Assembly (NCBI RefSeq): GCF_011074885.1
Contig: NC_054690.1
Span: 1,493,001-1,557,000, forward strand
Reading direction: 5' to 3'
DNA length: 64,000 nucleotides
From: Brettanomyces bruxellensis
Lineage: Eukaryota; Ascomycota; Pichiomycetes; Pichiales; Pichiaceae
Part shown: positions 23,402-33,398 of the stretch, in pieces
Numbering within the stretch: position 1 is the first letter of the stretch
Layout: every line of letters begins with the position of its first letter
Made by a program: the position numbers and the translations under genes
The notes under the pieces: generated by a model
What the model saw: the letters and a program-made list of their open reading frames with translations, nothing else
What the model was told of the DNA's origin: nothing
Database searches by the model: none

Positions 23402-24063
23402 AATGACCGATTTGGCTATTCAAACTATGTGAAGAATGCAAAGATCGCACCTGAAGAAAGAGAAGACAAAAGAAGTCCAAGAACTTAGCACAACAACAAA
23501 CAAGTCAACAGTATTAAGTGAGACATTTTTGTCTGACTTCGCTATTTGACGCCCGTTGTGTTTTAAGTTTTTTTTTTTTTTTTTTCTCGCTATTCGTTAT
23601 CTTCTATTTTTTTCTCTCGCTCTCTCCCTCTCCCTCCCCCTACCTGTGCTCGCACATTACAAATCAAATGTGTGCACGGGTGTGAGAGTGTGAGTGACGA
23701 TTGACTACTACTACACCGGGTCGCTCAACTGTATCTTATCAAGGTTTCTCAAACTTCACGATGCCACCTCTAATTACGTACTAAAACTCCCAAAAGTTTA
23801 AAAGATTAAATGCGTGTAATTCGAAATTATCAAATGAAAAAAAAAAGAGCACTATTAATCAGAGATATGAACTTTCGCTCCCGAATTCTTTATTTTTTTT
23901 CTTCCCGTACCCTTCCTCATTCACCTGTTCAAAAGAATGTTCGGTAGTATCATACGCAAATATCATGAGGATTCACTAAAGGCATCATACAATCCCCTTA
24001 ATACTGCCAATAACCTCGTTGCAAGAGCGTTAAATGATGGTACATAGTATGAATTTCCTCGCT
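23402..24063. promoter_or_regulatory. SUA7 promoter and YPT7 3' flank, pyrimidine tract
   Basis: Holds a T17-19 tract at about 23567-23585 followed by a long CT-rich run (about 23603-23640). These are likely nucleosome-depleting elements of the SUA7 promoter. Confidence 0.55.
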
Positions 24064-24681
24064 TTAGCATCCACACGTGCTATTATCACCGTCAACATGA
24101 ATATTCACAGCATCCGTATAATCGTCACTGTACTCTAAGCTTTCTTCTTGTTGTAGAGCACATCTCGCAACAACATCAAATGCCTGTTCAACGTTCACTG
24201 CCTCCTTTGCACTCGTCTCGAAATATGGAATATTACCCAAACTAGCACACAATGCCTGTGCTTTTTTAACACTCACGACACGCTTGCTCTCGTCCACGTC
24301 TATTTTATTTCCAATCACAACAAATGGAAAACTGTCTGGATCCTTTATGTTTGCCTGAATAAGGAATTCATCTCTCCAATTTTGTAGGTTCTCGAATGAT
24401 TTGCTGTTTGTAACATCAAAGACTAATACACAGCAATCTGAACCTCTGTAAAAAGCCACACCCAAGCTTTGAAATCTTTCTTGTCCCGCTGTATCCCATA
24501 TTTGCATAGTAACCTGTTTGTCATCTATATTCATATCCTTTGGGAGAAAGTCTGCTCCGATCGTTGCCTTGTACTGTTGTGAAAACTTGCCATTAATGAA
24601 TTGCTGCATAAGAGACGTTTTTCCAACGCCCGAATCACCTAAAATGATCACCTTAAGAATCGTTTTTCTGCGACCCGACAT
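24064..24681 (-). CDS. YPT7: YPT7, Rab7-family vacuolar GTPase
   Basis: The 205-aa small GTPase has [14 protein letters not shown] (P-loop), the Rab7-type effector region [35 protein letters not shown] (switch II), GNKIDV (G4) and FETSAKE (G5). It ends in CGC for double geranylgeranylation. Closest are Ypt7/Rab7, which control homotypic vacuole fusion and endosome-to-vacuole traffic with the HOPS complex. The length matches S. cerevisiae Ypt7 (208 aa). Confidence 0.95.
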   Translation of the reverse strand: MSGRRKTILKVIILGDSGVGKTSLMQQFINGKFSQQYKATIGADFLPKDMNIDDKQVTMQIWDTAGQERFQSLGVAFYRGSDCCVLVFDVTNSKSFENLQNWRDEFLIQANIKDPDSFPFVVIGNKIDVDESKRVVSVKKAQALCASLGNIPYFETSAKEAVNVEQAFDVVARCALQQEESLEYSDDYTDAVNIHVDGDNSTCGC

Positions 24682-25273
24682 GTCGATAGGTTTATTCTTG
24701 TTGTATACAAGCTTATTAAATTATAAATTGACAGCTGAAATACACAAATAAAATGATATCATCAACTTATGCATTCTGAATGTTTACATAACAGCTCCAA
24801 TGAGAATGAGTGACGAACGCTCTTCCCTACTTAATTCTTTGTCAGCGCGGTCAGGTTTTTTTTTTTTTTTCTTACTTATCTTTTTTCCCCTCCCCTCCCG
24901 TGCAAAATATAGTTAGATAATTGAATTTTATGCAACGGCTGTAACTGCGTAATTCATACTTTTGGGCGAGCATGCGCTTAGCTTAACCTTTTAAATCAAT
25001 TTCACGCTTTTATGAGGAATCCCTTCAATACAAAGGCAAGCATTAATTTCATTTGTTTTCTCTACGTCAAATATATCAATACAAAAATTATTGTAATGTA
25101 TAAGCATCTACCATAAATTCAATAGAATGGTTGAACTACAATACAAAGAAGTAAAGCAAACTTTATAAAAAACATTAAATTAGAACAGCTAAATAAAAAT
25201 AAACCACGTAATTTCCTTCACCTATATATAAAAATCAATTGAAATTAAGAAAAAACAAAATGCCACAGCATTT
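24682..25273. promoter_or_regulatory. YPT7 promoter and HSP 3' flank
   Basis: About 590 bp. It includes a T tract at 24857-24870 with adjacent CT-rich sequence. No gene is visible. Confidence 0.45.
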
Positions 25274-25882
25274 TTAATTTATGTCAATGCTTTTAACATT
25301 ATCTGTTTTTTCGGACTTTGGAACCCGTAAAGTCAAGATACCATTTTCGAAGCCGGCCTTAATGCCATCTGCATTAACATCTCTTGGGAGAGTCATAGAT
25401 CTCTCAAATTTTCCTGATCTAATCTCTGTATGAATCACCTTATCACCGTTCTTTTCCTCTGTTTTCGTGCTTGGAATTTCACCTTCAATTGTCAAGAGAT
25501 TATCATCTTTGTTAAAGTTTATTGATAAGTTATCCTTGGCAGCACCAGGAACAGAAACCTTTAATGTATATTCCTTGTCATTTTCATGAACATCAAGCTC
25601 TGGTGTGAACTTATCGACATCCATATTACTTGAGAAAAATGGATCGTTATCAAAAGCGGATATCAATGGCATTTCTGGATCGCGATCTGCTCTCTCCGGT
25701 TGCTTTTTCTGAATCTTCGACACTGCATTCGCACCTTTCTCGTTTTTAGCAACTCTCTTATTGTTCACAGCCTTTTCACCTATTGCTTGATGGACTTGAT
25801 CCACTGCATTTGCAATATCGCCCAAAAAATTGTAGAATGGGTCGACGAAAGGAGTGTACTGCTGATTGTAGAAGTAAGACAT
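25274..25882 (-). CDS. Small heat shock protein (HSP26/HSP20 alpha-crystallin family)
   Basis: The 202-aa protein has a hydrophobic, Tyr/Phe-rich N-terminus (MSYFYNQQYTPFVDPFYNFL), a Lys/Arg-rich linker and an alpha-crystallin domain. The domain runs from TPELDVHENDKEYTLKVSVPGA through LTIEGEIPSTKTE to GKFERSMTLPRDVNADGIKA and NGILTLRVPKSE. The C-terminus SIDIN carries the I-x-I motif used for oligomerisation. The GVLTL and PGVAKDN-type anchors are present in the standard spacing. It is an ATP-independent chaperone; length (214 aa) and layout are like S. cerevisiae Hsp26. HSE-like arrays lie upstream. Confidence 0.93.
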   Translation of the reverse strand: MSYFYNQQYTPFVDPFYNFLGDIANAVDQVHQAIGEKAVNNKRVAKNEKGANAVSKIQKKQPERADRDPEMPLISAFDNDPFFSSNMDVDKFTPELDVHENDKEYTLKVSVPGAAKDNLSINFNKDDNLLTIEGEIPSTKTEEKNGDKVIHTEIRSGKFERSMTLPRDVNADGIKAGFENGILTLRVPKSEKTDNVKSIDIN

Positions 25883-26950
25883 GTCAGTTATATTTATTTA
25901 ATGATATATTTGTGTGGTCTGAGCCTGTGTTGAAGTTTGTCTCTGAGGAGTGAAGAATCTATTGGTTATTTGTTTTTTTTAATAAAACAGCAGGACAGTT
26001 ATCCATTTAAATACTTGAAGTAATTTCACACCTTGTCCACTCAAGAGATTTGGTCACTCCTTTTTTTTTTTTCTACAATCTTCTAATCCTCATCAGAATT
26101 TTCCAGATGCGGATTTTCCTTCCTATGTAAGAACTTTCGCCCACCATCTGCTTGTTTTTTCGCGCATGTTAAATTTTCTAGAAGGTACCAGATATTCCTA
26201 ACAGGAAATTTTTGATATAAGGAAAATGGGGTGTTATTTTCCTTTTCTTTCGTTTAGCTTTTAAATAAAAATAATACACTAGAGCAAAAATATTACTGAT
26301 GCGTTCTGTCAAAACAATGATTTCAGTTTTGTATTCTATTAAATTAAATTTATGCACCCTGTCGTAGAGATCTCGACATCAGTACGCTTCATCAACCTGT
26401 GAAAAGAAATGTTTCTTTAAGCAATATATTTTTATTATGTAACAAATTCCAGAAATTTCATTCAAGAATAATATTCAGGGAAATGAACAGTTTTGTACTT
26501 CTAGATCATCTCGTTGTATAAGTTTGTTCGAAGTGTTCCGATGTCGCGACATGTGCCTCATGTGGTACAAAATAAGTGAAATATGAGCTACCTTGTTGAG
26601 GCGAGTCCTTAAAAAATTCAATTTATCACATGAGTTAGCAACAAGGGATTTTATTTATTCTGGCTTAAAAGAGAAAATTAAACAAAGTGGTTTGCATATA
26701 TTTTTTATGGAGTGAAAGATGTAAATCTGATTTCCTTTATGATTATGAATATATATAACTGTCCGTAATAGATTTGTTGACAGTCGCATCTACATAAAAC
26801 TGCCCATCCTTGTTTAAGCGAAGAAAGCCTCGTTCATAAGAATTAAAGGTATTTAAGCATGTGCATTCTCCTTCTTTATTAGTTTCTTTTGTTGAGTTTT
26901 ATAATTCGCCGAGGAATCGGAATAACTCGTATTTGGCTCTAAAAAGAGAG
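25883..26950. promoter_or_regulatory. HSP promoter with heat-shock-element-like arrays
   Basis: Upstream of the minus-strand HSP gene. TTC-ta-CAA-tc-TTC at 26071-26083, GAA-tt-TTC at 26096-26103 and TTC-ta-GAA at 26176-26183 form Hsf1-type units 190-300 bp before the ATG. The rest (26,250-26,950) is AT-rich with no recognised gene. Confidence 0.55.
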
Positions 26951-26951
26951 C

Positions 26952-27605
26952 CTAATCTGTTTCAGCAGTGATATTAGGACTACCTGTCCTTTTCAACACA
27001 GAGTCCGAAGATCCATAAAGATCTTTCTCCACTTGTATAAAGCCTAACGACGAAGAAGAAAGGGTTCTGGCTAAAATAACTGCATTGATGGAATACATTC
27101 CCGCCAAGTGAGACAAATTTTCAAACTCCGTACTCAGCTCCTTTAATAAAGGCTGATGAGACTTTCTTGATGAGCTTGTAGAAGAAGAAGTCCTCCTAAA
27201 ACTATTATCTGAGGTTCTGTCCACATTTCTATTTTTGCCAGTACTATCATTTCCATTTGCTGATTCCTGAGGCAAAGAAGACCGCTTAGAGTGTGTCTTA
27301 TCCAGCTTTGTCGTAATCTCTTGCACCGTTTCTTGTACATACTTTCTGAAGTTTTCGCGCGCTGATTTTAGGTGTGCAGTTTCCGAAACATCAATTTGTT
27401 TGATTCCAATATAACATCCTCAGCATCTACTTCACTTTCTTGATTACGACGCAACTTGTCTTTAGACAGAACGTTCCGTTCTAATTTACTTCTTGTTAGC
27501 CCTTACAATTCTCTTTTATTTTCCTTATCATCAAATGACTCATGTGATTCGTCATCACCGTGATCATACTGTATATTATAAGTTATCCAAAGGATTGTAA
27601 GACAT
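26952..27605 (-). pseudogene. Decayed protein-coding gene with frame breaks
   Basis: Three minus-strand segments carry coding character in different frames. An ATG at 27605 opens MSYNPLDN and is soon closed. A shifted frame continues YDHGDDESHESFDDKENK, meets a TAA at 27505-27503 and continues in the same frame (RSKLERNVLSKDKLRRNQE) to about 27400. Another shift near 27395-27405 leads to QIDVSETAHLKSARENFRKY and a long charged C-terminal segment ending at 26952. The last segment has a coil-like helix, a Ser-rich region and SHLAGMYSINAVILARTL. I cannot identify the family. It could instead be a gene with undetected introns, but no good splice sites are visible. Confidence 0.55.
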
Positions 27606-28173
27606 ATTGATATAATAGTGGTTTATATTAAGGTACGTAGCGGTGATAGTCTTTAAAGAATGATATAAAATAGTATCAAAATAATAATAGTGTGAGAAAA
27701 TACAAAGGTGCTGCTAGACCCCTTATATATTCTTACTCTAGAAAAGCTCACATATCTGAAATATCGGCGATGATCTCTCCAAGTAATATAAAAAGTAATA
27801 AAGGCAATTTGCAAGGTTTCAACACCAGTGAAATACAATAAAGGTGATAAAAGGTAAAGTAATCCTTAGATATAATTGGTCCAAGGATGTAAATAAAGAG
27901 AAAAATTCTCGGGGTTGTACGGTTAACAACAGTTGTCCTCGTAATATTTCTGCCGGAATCTATGAGTTATTATAATAATGTTCTATATGTTAATACCTCA
28001 TAAAGGATCAACTGGTATTTGATTTATAATATGTGAATCAAATTAATGTTCAGACAGATATAAGAAATAATTAGCGGGGAAATTTTTCCTGTGAAATAAA
28101 TTTCTCCCTAATCTACTTTCGTCTGAGAATCACCTATTCCACTTCTGCGGAAAAATATCTCTTATATGTATGT

Positions 28174-28510
28174 ACTACTTTTTCCTTATATACTATGTGT
28201 CTCTTAGAAGGGAAGACGACTTTATTGTGTAATTTGCAATACATATTCATATAAGGAAATCCATCTTGAAGTGAACCTTCAGCTGAAACCAAGAGTAACC
28301 TTCGGGTTCTCGCTGGATTACAAACGTGTTCGTAAAGACCTTGTTTTGTTATGGGGGTCATTCTATGCAACAGAAGTCTTTTCTATATCCGAACTATATG
28401 GCCAATCTCGTTCATAACCTTGGGCATCTGCGCGCTCGGTAGTGCTACGGCACAGAGATATGTGAGCAATTAAGCAGATACAAATGTCACACGGAATTTA
28501 TATACTCTGA
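28174..28510. repeat. Repeat R, copy 1
   Basis: Shares blocks in the same order with 28755-29071: ACTACTTTTT, TTTATTGTGTAATTTG, CCTTCAGCTGAAAC, TTCTCGCTGGA, TTATTCTATGCAA-like, and GCCAATCTC. It is diverged but clearly homologous. Confidence 0.75.
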
Positions 28511-28511
28511 C

Positions 28512-28754
28512 AGAGGTAATCATACATAATATAAAAAAAAGATTTAATTCTCAGAAACAGAATTATGATCGCGCATAATTATTTTTCTGTTGATTCCCTA
28601 ACATACACAGTTAGTGCATTTTATTCAGGATTGTCTATGATATTATTTTAAATCTTCGTTATTTAAGAATATGTTCAGATCTCAAAACATATAAATCTAA
28701 TGACATATAATGATAAATTACCCAATACTTGGTAATATTCTCATATGTCCGACA
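28512..28754. mobile_element. LTR-like element L, copy 1
   Basis: About 243 bp, from GAGGTAATCATACATAAT to CATATGTCCGACA. Closely similar to 45561-45806. The similarity stops sharply at both ends, and the 3' end is CA. No internal coding region; likely a solo LTR. Confidence 0.7.
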
Positions 28755-29071
28755 ACTACTTTTTACCTATTTACTGTGTGTTTCCTAAGAAAACAAGATG
28801 ACATTATTGTGTAATTTGTAATATAGAGATTGATTAAAGAAATCTATCTTGAGGACCTTCAGCTGAAACTTAGAGTAACATTCAGCTTCTCGCTGGAAGA
28901 TAAGCGCGTTGGTAAGAACCTTTTTTGGTTGTGGGGTTATTCTATGCAATGGTGTTCATTTCTGTATCCTAATTAGCTAGCCAATCTCATTTATAGCTAT
29001 GGGTGTCTGCACACTCGGTGGTACCAGTTTACGAGGGAGTAGGATTTTTAAATAGAAATTTATACACTCCG
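28755..29071. repeat. Repeat R, copy 2
   Basis: Diverged partner of 28174-28510, with the same order of blocks and small gaps. It starts exactly where element L ends. Confidence 0.75.
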
Positions 29072-29074
29072 GCT

Positions 29075-29308
29075 AAATTGTTACAAAGCTTTAAAATATT
29101 ATTATGCTTTTGTTTACGGATTCATTTACTTCTAGATTTAATTGTATTTCTGGATAGTAATGACTTAATGATTTCATTGGAGAAAAGTCCCGATAAAGTG
29201 CACCAATTGTTTACCGTATTAAATGATTTTTCTGCATATTCATCTTTCTCTATTTCAATTTATTCTTTGGTTCATTTTGAATACAACTCCTTTTTCACGA
29301 AGAGATGA
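29075..29308 (+). pseudogene. Possible relic of a non-LTR retrotransposon reverse transcriptase
   Basis: The frame ending at 29308 contains FLDSNDLMISLEKSPDKV and LNDFSAYSSFSISIYS. This resembles the LINE reverse-transcriptase segment between the catalytic FxxDD box and the S-x-x-S-x-x-x-N motif. A decayed FTDS box seems present in another frame at about 29110-29125. There is no ATG. The match is from memory of family patterns only. Confidence 0.3.
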
Positions 29309-30511
29309 AACAAGAATGACTTATATTTTGATCCAGATTTGACTACACTTTAATATTAAAAGTCCATGGGGATAAATTCATTCTTCTACGAATTTGAATG
29401 AAATAAATATGAGGATAATGAAAATAGAAGTATCATTGAATAATCATTTTTGTAATAATAACCCAAGCGTCCCAATCACTTGGTTCGTAATTTTATTCGG
29501 TGTGTCACCATATTGCTATTTATCAGCGTTATAACTTTTATTAAAAACTGTTTTGGCTTCCTAATCGAGGTTTAGAATCACGCAGTACTATTAACCTATA
29601 TAAGAAAAAAAACGAAAACAGGGTTCACCCTCTCAATGGCAAGAACTGTACTGCTTACTTTGTAATAATGTATGAAGCATCACGTCAATATCTGTTTATA
29701 TCAATTTCCCACTTTATACACTCATTACAATAGCGCCAGAAGTTCTCTAGAAAGTATTATATTGAAGGAACTGATTGCAGGCTGATATTTGTCTTTAGCT
29801 AGATTAGTTAGGATTGAAACTTTCAAAGATCCGAAAAGACAAATGCTTGTTTCTGTAGATATTTAATATGATACCAAGACATATATTCAACAGTAAGATT
29901 ACTCGGTAGATAGAGGAAGATAACGATATACTCCATTGCTATACTTGAAGAAAGCACTCAGATATCAACAGGATAATTATAAATAGAATATACATCACTA
30001 TTTGTCACATTATATAAATATAAATTGGGTTGATTTTGACATATGATTATCTCACTTATATTTTATTGTATTAAGGATTTAAGGATTGGAAAAGTTCGAA
30101 TGTATTTAAAAAAATTCAAGTGAAAGTTTCCAGCAAGAATTCTTGCATATAGTAAATAATTTATCCGCAACTTTTCCTAAACCTTAAAATCCTGTTCACC
30201 GAATCCCGATACCTTGTATTACATTTACCCACATTTTCCAAAGTTCAAGATGAAATATAAACTGTTTGGGAAAATTAAAAACTTATAGGTGGATGAAATA
30301 TTACGCCCTTTTATTTGTGGATATAACTTCGTGATGCGTACGGTCATTTTTTATTGAGGCAGATTGTACCAATATAGATGCTCGAACGCTGTCAAGGCCA
30401 GACTGAAAAAAAAATTTTATATTCTTTCATTTTTACTTTCATGAACATAGCATATGCTAATACTTTACCTCGAGGTGTTCATATATCTGTAGAACTTTAT
30501 AGAAAATTGAA

Positions 30512-32257
30512 ATGAGCCAAGAACTTCAAGATTTACTGGAATGGGCCAAAAATAGTAAAATATTTGTGGATCCCAGGATAAGGTTTCAGATCACTAGTGA
30601 TAGAGGAGTCATTTGTGTGGCAAAAGAAGATATTAAGAACGGAAAAGACTTAATCAAGGTTCCAAAGGATATAGCTTTAACACCAACACTGGCTGCATCC
30701 TTTTTTGGGGATGACTGGACATCTTCTCATGATCGAAATCAGCAGCTACAACTTTTCTTGGCAAGACTAAAATTTAATGACGAAGACACTTTTGTGGACG
30801 GCGTCAATATTTCAAAGAAAATGGCACCATACATAAACTTTCTTCCATCGAATGGTAGAGATACAGGACTACCATACTTCTGGACTGAAGAGGAAAAATA
30901 TTTACTTAGTGGGACCGATGCCGAGGTATTTCTCAAGAGATTCATGGATGAGATAGTAGAAGAATGGCATTCAGCCGTTACAGGTTTAAAGAGCGTTACG
31001 ATGCCAAATGATATGGAGAGCTTTTATCAGAATTATAAAAAGGGTAACTACAACAAGGGTATGGCATACTTTCTAGAACAGAAAATGACATGGACAAGCT
31101 TTCAGGCTTATTTATGGGCACATTGTATTCTGGCTTCACGTGCGTTCCCTTTCGTCTTGTTCGATCCTTCAAATAAGCTTCATAAAGCATTTCTTGTACC
31201 GGTGATAGATTTATTAAATCATAAAAATGCCACACCAGTTCGTTGGTATACTTCGGATCAACAACAAATGGTTTTCAGCTCATTGGAAGATCCTTCGAAT
31301 ATGAAGAAAGGACTCGAGCTGTTCAATAATTATGGCGATAAACCAAATTATGCCATACTCCTAGGCTATGGATTTGTGATACCGGATAACAAGTTCGATA
31401 TTACGACCCTATCTTTGAAGGTTCCCGAAAATTATATAGAGGCAGCAAAGAAATTTGGTGTCAAATTACCAGATGATGCATCGGCTGAAGGTATTAATTT
31501 TGTGTTGACAAAGAAGTACCCACTCCCGGAAAATCTTATTGATTTCTTTGCATTCCTAGTCAGATTAACAAGCGAAAACAACATATATACCACCAGAATG
31601 CTAATAGAGGGAATAGCTAACTTGCGAGCCATATTGGGAACAAAGGTGAATGCCTTCAAGAAATTCAAAATGACAACTGATAGAAGAGTTGCACCATCGG
31701 TTGCCAGAATGGTCAAAGTATACAGAAATTTGCAAAAGGCTATTTTTCTTGAGGCACAGCAAGCAACTATTATATTGGAAAAGAATATGCTAAAGAAATA
31801 CCATGCATTATCTTTTAAAAGAATACTAACGAGAGACAAAGTGTTTTTCAATTCTCTTCTTTTAACCTTTGGTGTGTCTAATTATAATGATCTTGTTGCG
31901 AAGAAGATTCTTGATCAGGCGGTACTATTATGGATTGTAAGGAATGCTAACAAGAATGATTACAAAGATTTAGACCCACTATTATTCCCTGAATTTATAT
32001 ATGAAGAGTTTCAAAACGTGAAAAAGAATGTTGCAATAACGGAACAAGATGTACTTGAATTTAGGAGTATATATAAGTCACTATTTCCAGCTCTCAGTCA
32101 GATGATCCCCGAGGTGTATAATGTTGGAGATTGGACTCCAAGAAACTTCATTGTCGCCGGTACTGTTTCAGACAGATTGACTTTCAAAAGACCAACGAAC
32201 AATGAAGTATTCTTTCTCAAAAAGGAAGAGGCCAAGACAGGCTTTGGTGGAAAATAA
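30512..32257 (+). CDS. RKM1: RKM1-like SET-domain ribosomal lysine methyltransferase
   Basis: The 581-aa protein fits the SET/Rubisco-LSMT-type family in length and layout (S. cerevisiae Rkm1 583 aa). The N-terminus has DRGVICVAKEDIKNG, KVPKDIALTP and APYINFLPSNG. The split SET domain shows AYLWAHCILASRAFPFVLFD, PVIDLLNHKNATPVRWY (the NH motif that binds AdoMet) and LELFNNYGDKPNYAILLGYG. A helical substrate-binding domain makes up the C-terminal half. Rkm1 dimethylates ribosomal protein L23 in the cytosol. The SET call is certain; Rkm1 is favoured over Rkm2/3/4 by length and by the FLPS, IDLLNH and NNYG spellings. Confidence 0.8.
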   Translation: MSQELQDLLEWAKNSKIFVDPRIRFQITSDRGVICVAKEDIKNGKDLIKVPKDIALTPTLAASFFGDDWTSSHDRNQQLQLFLARLKFNDEDTFVDGVNISKKMAPYINFLPSNGRDTGLPYFWTEEEKYLLSGTDAEVFLKRFMDEIVEEWHSAVTGLKSVTMPNDMESFYQNYKKGNYNKGMAYFLEQKMTWTSFQAYLWAHCILASRAFPFVLFDPSNKLHKAFLVPVIDLLNHKNATPVRWYTSDQQQMVFSSLEDPSNMKKGLELFNNYGDKPNYAILLGYGFVIPDNKFDITTLSLKVPENYIEAAKKFGVKLPDDASAEGINFVLTKKYPLPENLIDFFAFLVRLTSENNIYTTRMLIEGIANLRAILGTKVNAFKKFKMTTDRRVAPSVARMVKVYRNLQKAIFLEAQQATIILEKNMLKKYHALSFKRILTRDKVFFNSLLLTFGVSNYNDLVAKKILDQAVLLWIVRNANKNDYKDLDPLLFPEFIYEEFQNVKKNVAITEQDVLEFRSIYKSLFPALSQMIPEVYNVGDWTPRNFIVAGTVSDRLTFKRPTNNEVFFLKKEEAKTGFGGK

Positions 32258-32373
32258 ACAATATGCAACAAATTTTTATACATAAATTGGTAAAAATAAA
32301 AATTACTTCTATTAAGTTTGGACTATAAAGTAGCCGAGAAATTACAGGGCAAGAGTTAGATTGCAAACAACTC

Positions 32374-33000
32374 CTAATGTAATCTTCTACCATACTTCCA
32401 TTGCCACTGTGCTTTGATAAAAGAAGATAAAAAGTTGGCTCTAGGAATTTCTCTCAAAGACTTTCCCTCATATTTTGTTGCTAATTCATTGATGAGGAAA
32501 TTATCGAATTGTACGGCTGATCTTATTGCATTATAAACAATTCTATCTGATATAATCTTGGCCGCAACCTCTATATCGGCGATGTACTCTGTATTGGACT
32601 TTGCAGACGAGTCTTCCAATGATACAATATATTTAATTGCTTTAGAAAAATGACAGTTTTTAAGGGACTGATTCATGCTGGCAATAATAGCAAATTGACC
32701 CTGTTTAAAATTCTCTATTTTATTTAATGTATCACTACTAAAATATAGTGATACCAGTTGCTCAAGCTTTTGTGAGAGGATTCTGTTATCAACCTCTTTG
32801 GGAATCACTTCAGCATCTAGTATTCTACCAAGTACTTGATTAGGAAATGAAAAAGAAACAAACAGTCTCATAACAAAAGTCTTGAAACGACCAAAACAAA
32901 ACAAATCATATGATGTAGAATTTAGCTTGGCAATTTTCAAGTCTAACCGTTTGATTTCATCCTTGGATAAGAGGGTGTTGAACTCCTGTGCGGTAGCCAT
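32374..33000 (-). CDS. Conserved-looking helical protein, function not recognised
   Basis: The 208-aa protein is predicted mostly helical, with no signal peptide or TM segment. Notable segments are FCFGRFKTFVMRLFVSFSF, KLEQLVSLYFSSDTLNKIEN, AIKYIVSLEDSS and a strongly basic, aromatic C-terminus FIKAQWQWKYGRRLH, unusual and possibly functional. It converges on RKM1 and its 5' end faces TAF6. I could not place it in a family. Confidence 0.65.
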   Translation of the reverse strand: MATAQEFNTLLSKDEIKRLDLKIAKLNSTSYDLFCFGRFKTFVMRLFVSFSFPNQVLGRILDAEVIPKEVDNRILSQKLEQLVSLYFSSDTLNKIENFKQGQFAIIASMNQSLKNCHFSKAIKYIVSLEDSSAKSNTEYIADIEVAAKIISDRIVYNAIRSAVQFDNFLINELATKYEGKSLREIPRANFLSSFIKAQWQWKYGRRLH

Positions 33001-33398
33001 TACGGTCCACTGATCATAAAAAATGACCCTTAATAGAGCGACTCCAACAACAAAGGACAGAAGAAAAGCCCAAATCCTAAATATGTATAGTATTTACCTG
33101 AGTGACCTAGATAAAAAATAAATTTGAACAAAGCTTTTATCCATCTATTTTATTACAGATTTGCAAAATTATGTAAGTTCTTCGATTTGATGGTAAAAAC
33201 ATCAGAAAACAACAAACAAAAAAAAAGTGAAAAGTGAGAAAAAGACTTCATATTGAGAATATATCGATATTTAGACTCGTAAGTGAAAATAAATGAGGTA
33301 AAGCCATTCACTGGTTTTTATTATTTGTTTTTATACTTTCTTCGTTGCTTCATACGTATTATTCCTATAAAACCAATAAGAAGCCTAGCATTATACTC
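33001..33398. promoter_or_regulatory. Divergent promoter, 32374-33000 gene / TAF6
   Basis: About 400 bp, AT-rich with A tracts near 33218-33225. No clear motif. Confidence 0.4.

Larger units (their letters stand above)
27606..30511. other. 2.9-kb AT-rich gene-poor region
   Basis: No intact gene is visible. Contents include two diverged copies of a 320-340-bp repeat (28174-28510 and 28755-29071) with a 243-bp LTR-like element (28512-28754) exactly between them. A possible decayed reverse-transcriptase segment lies near 29060-29308. Otherwise the region is AT-rich. Confidence 0.6.
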
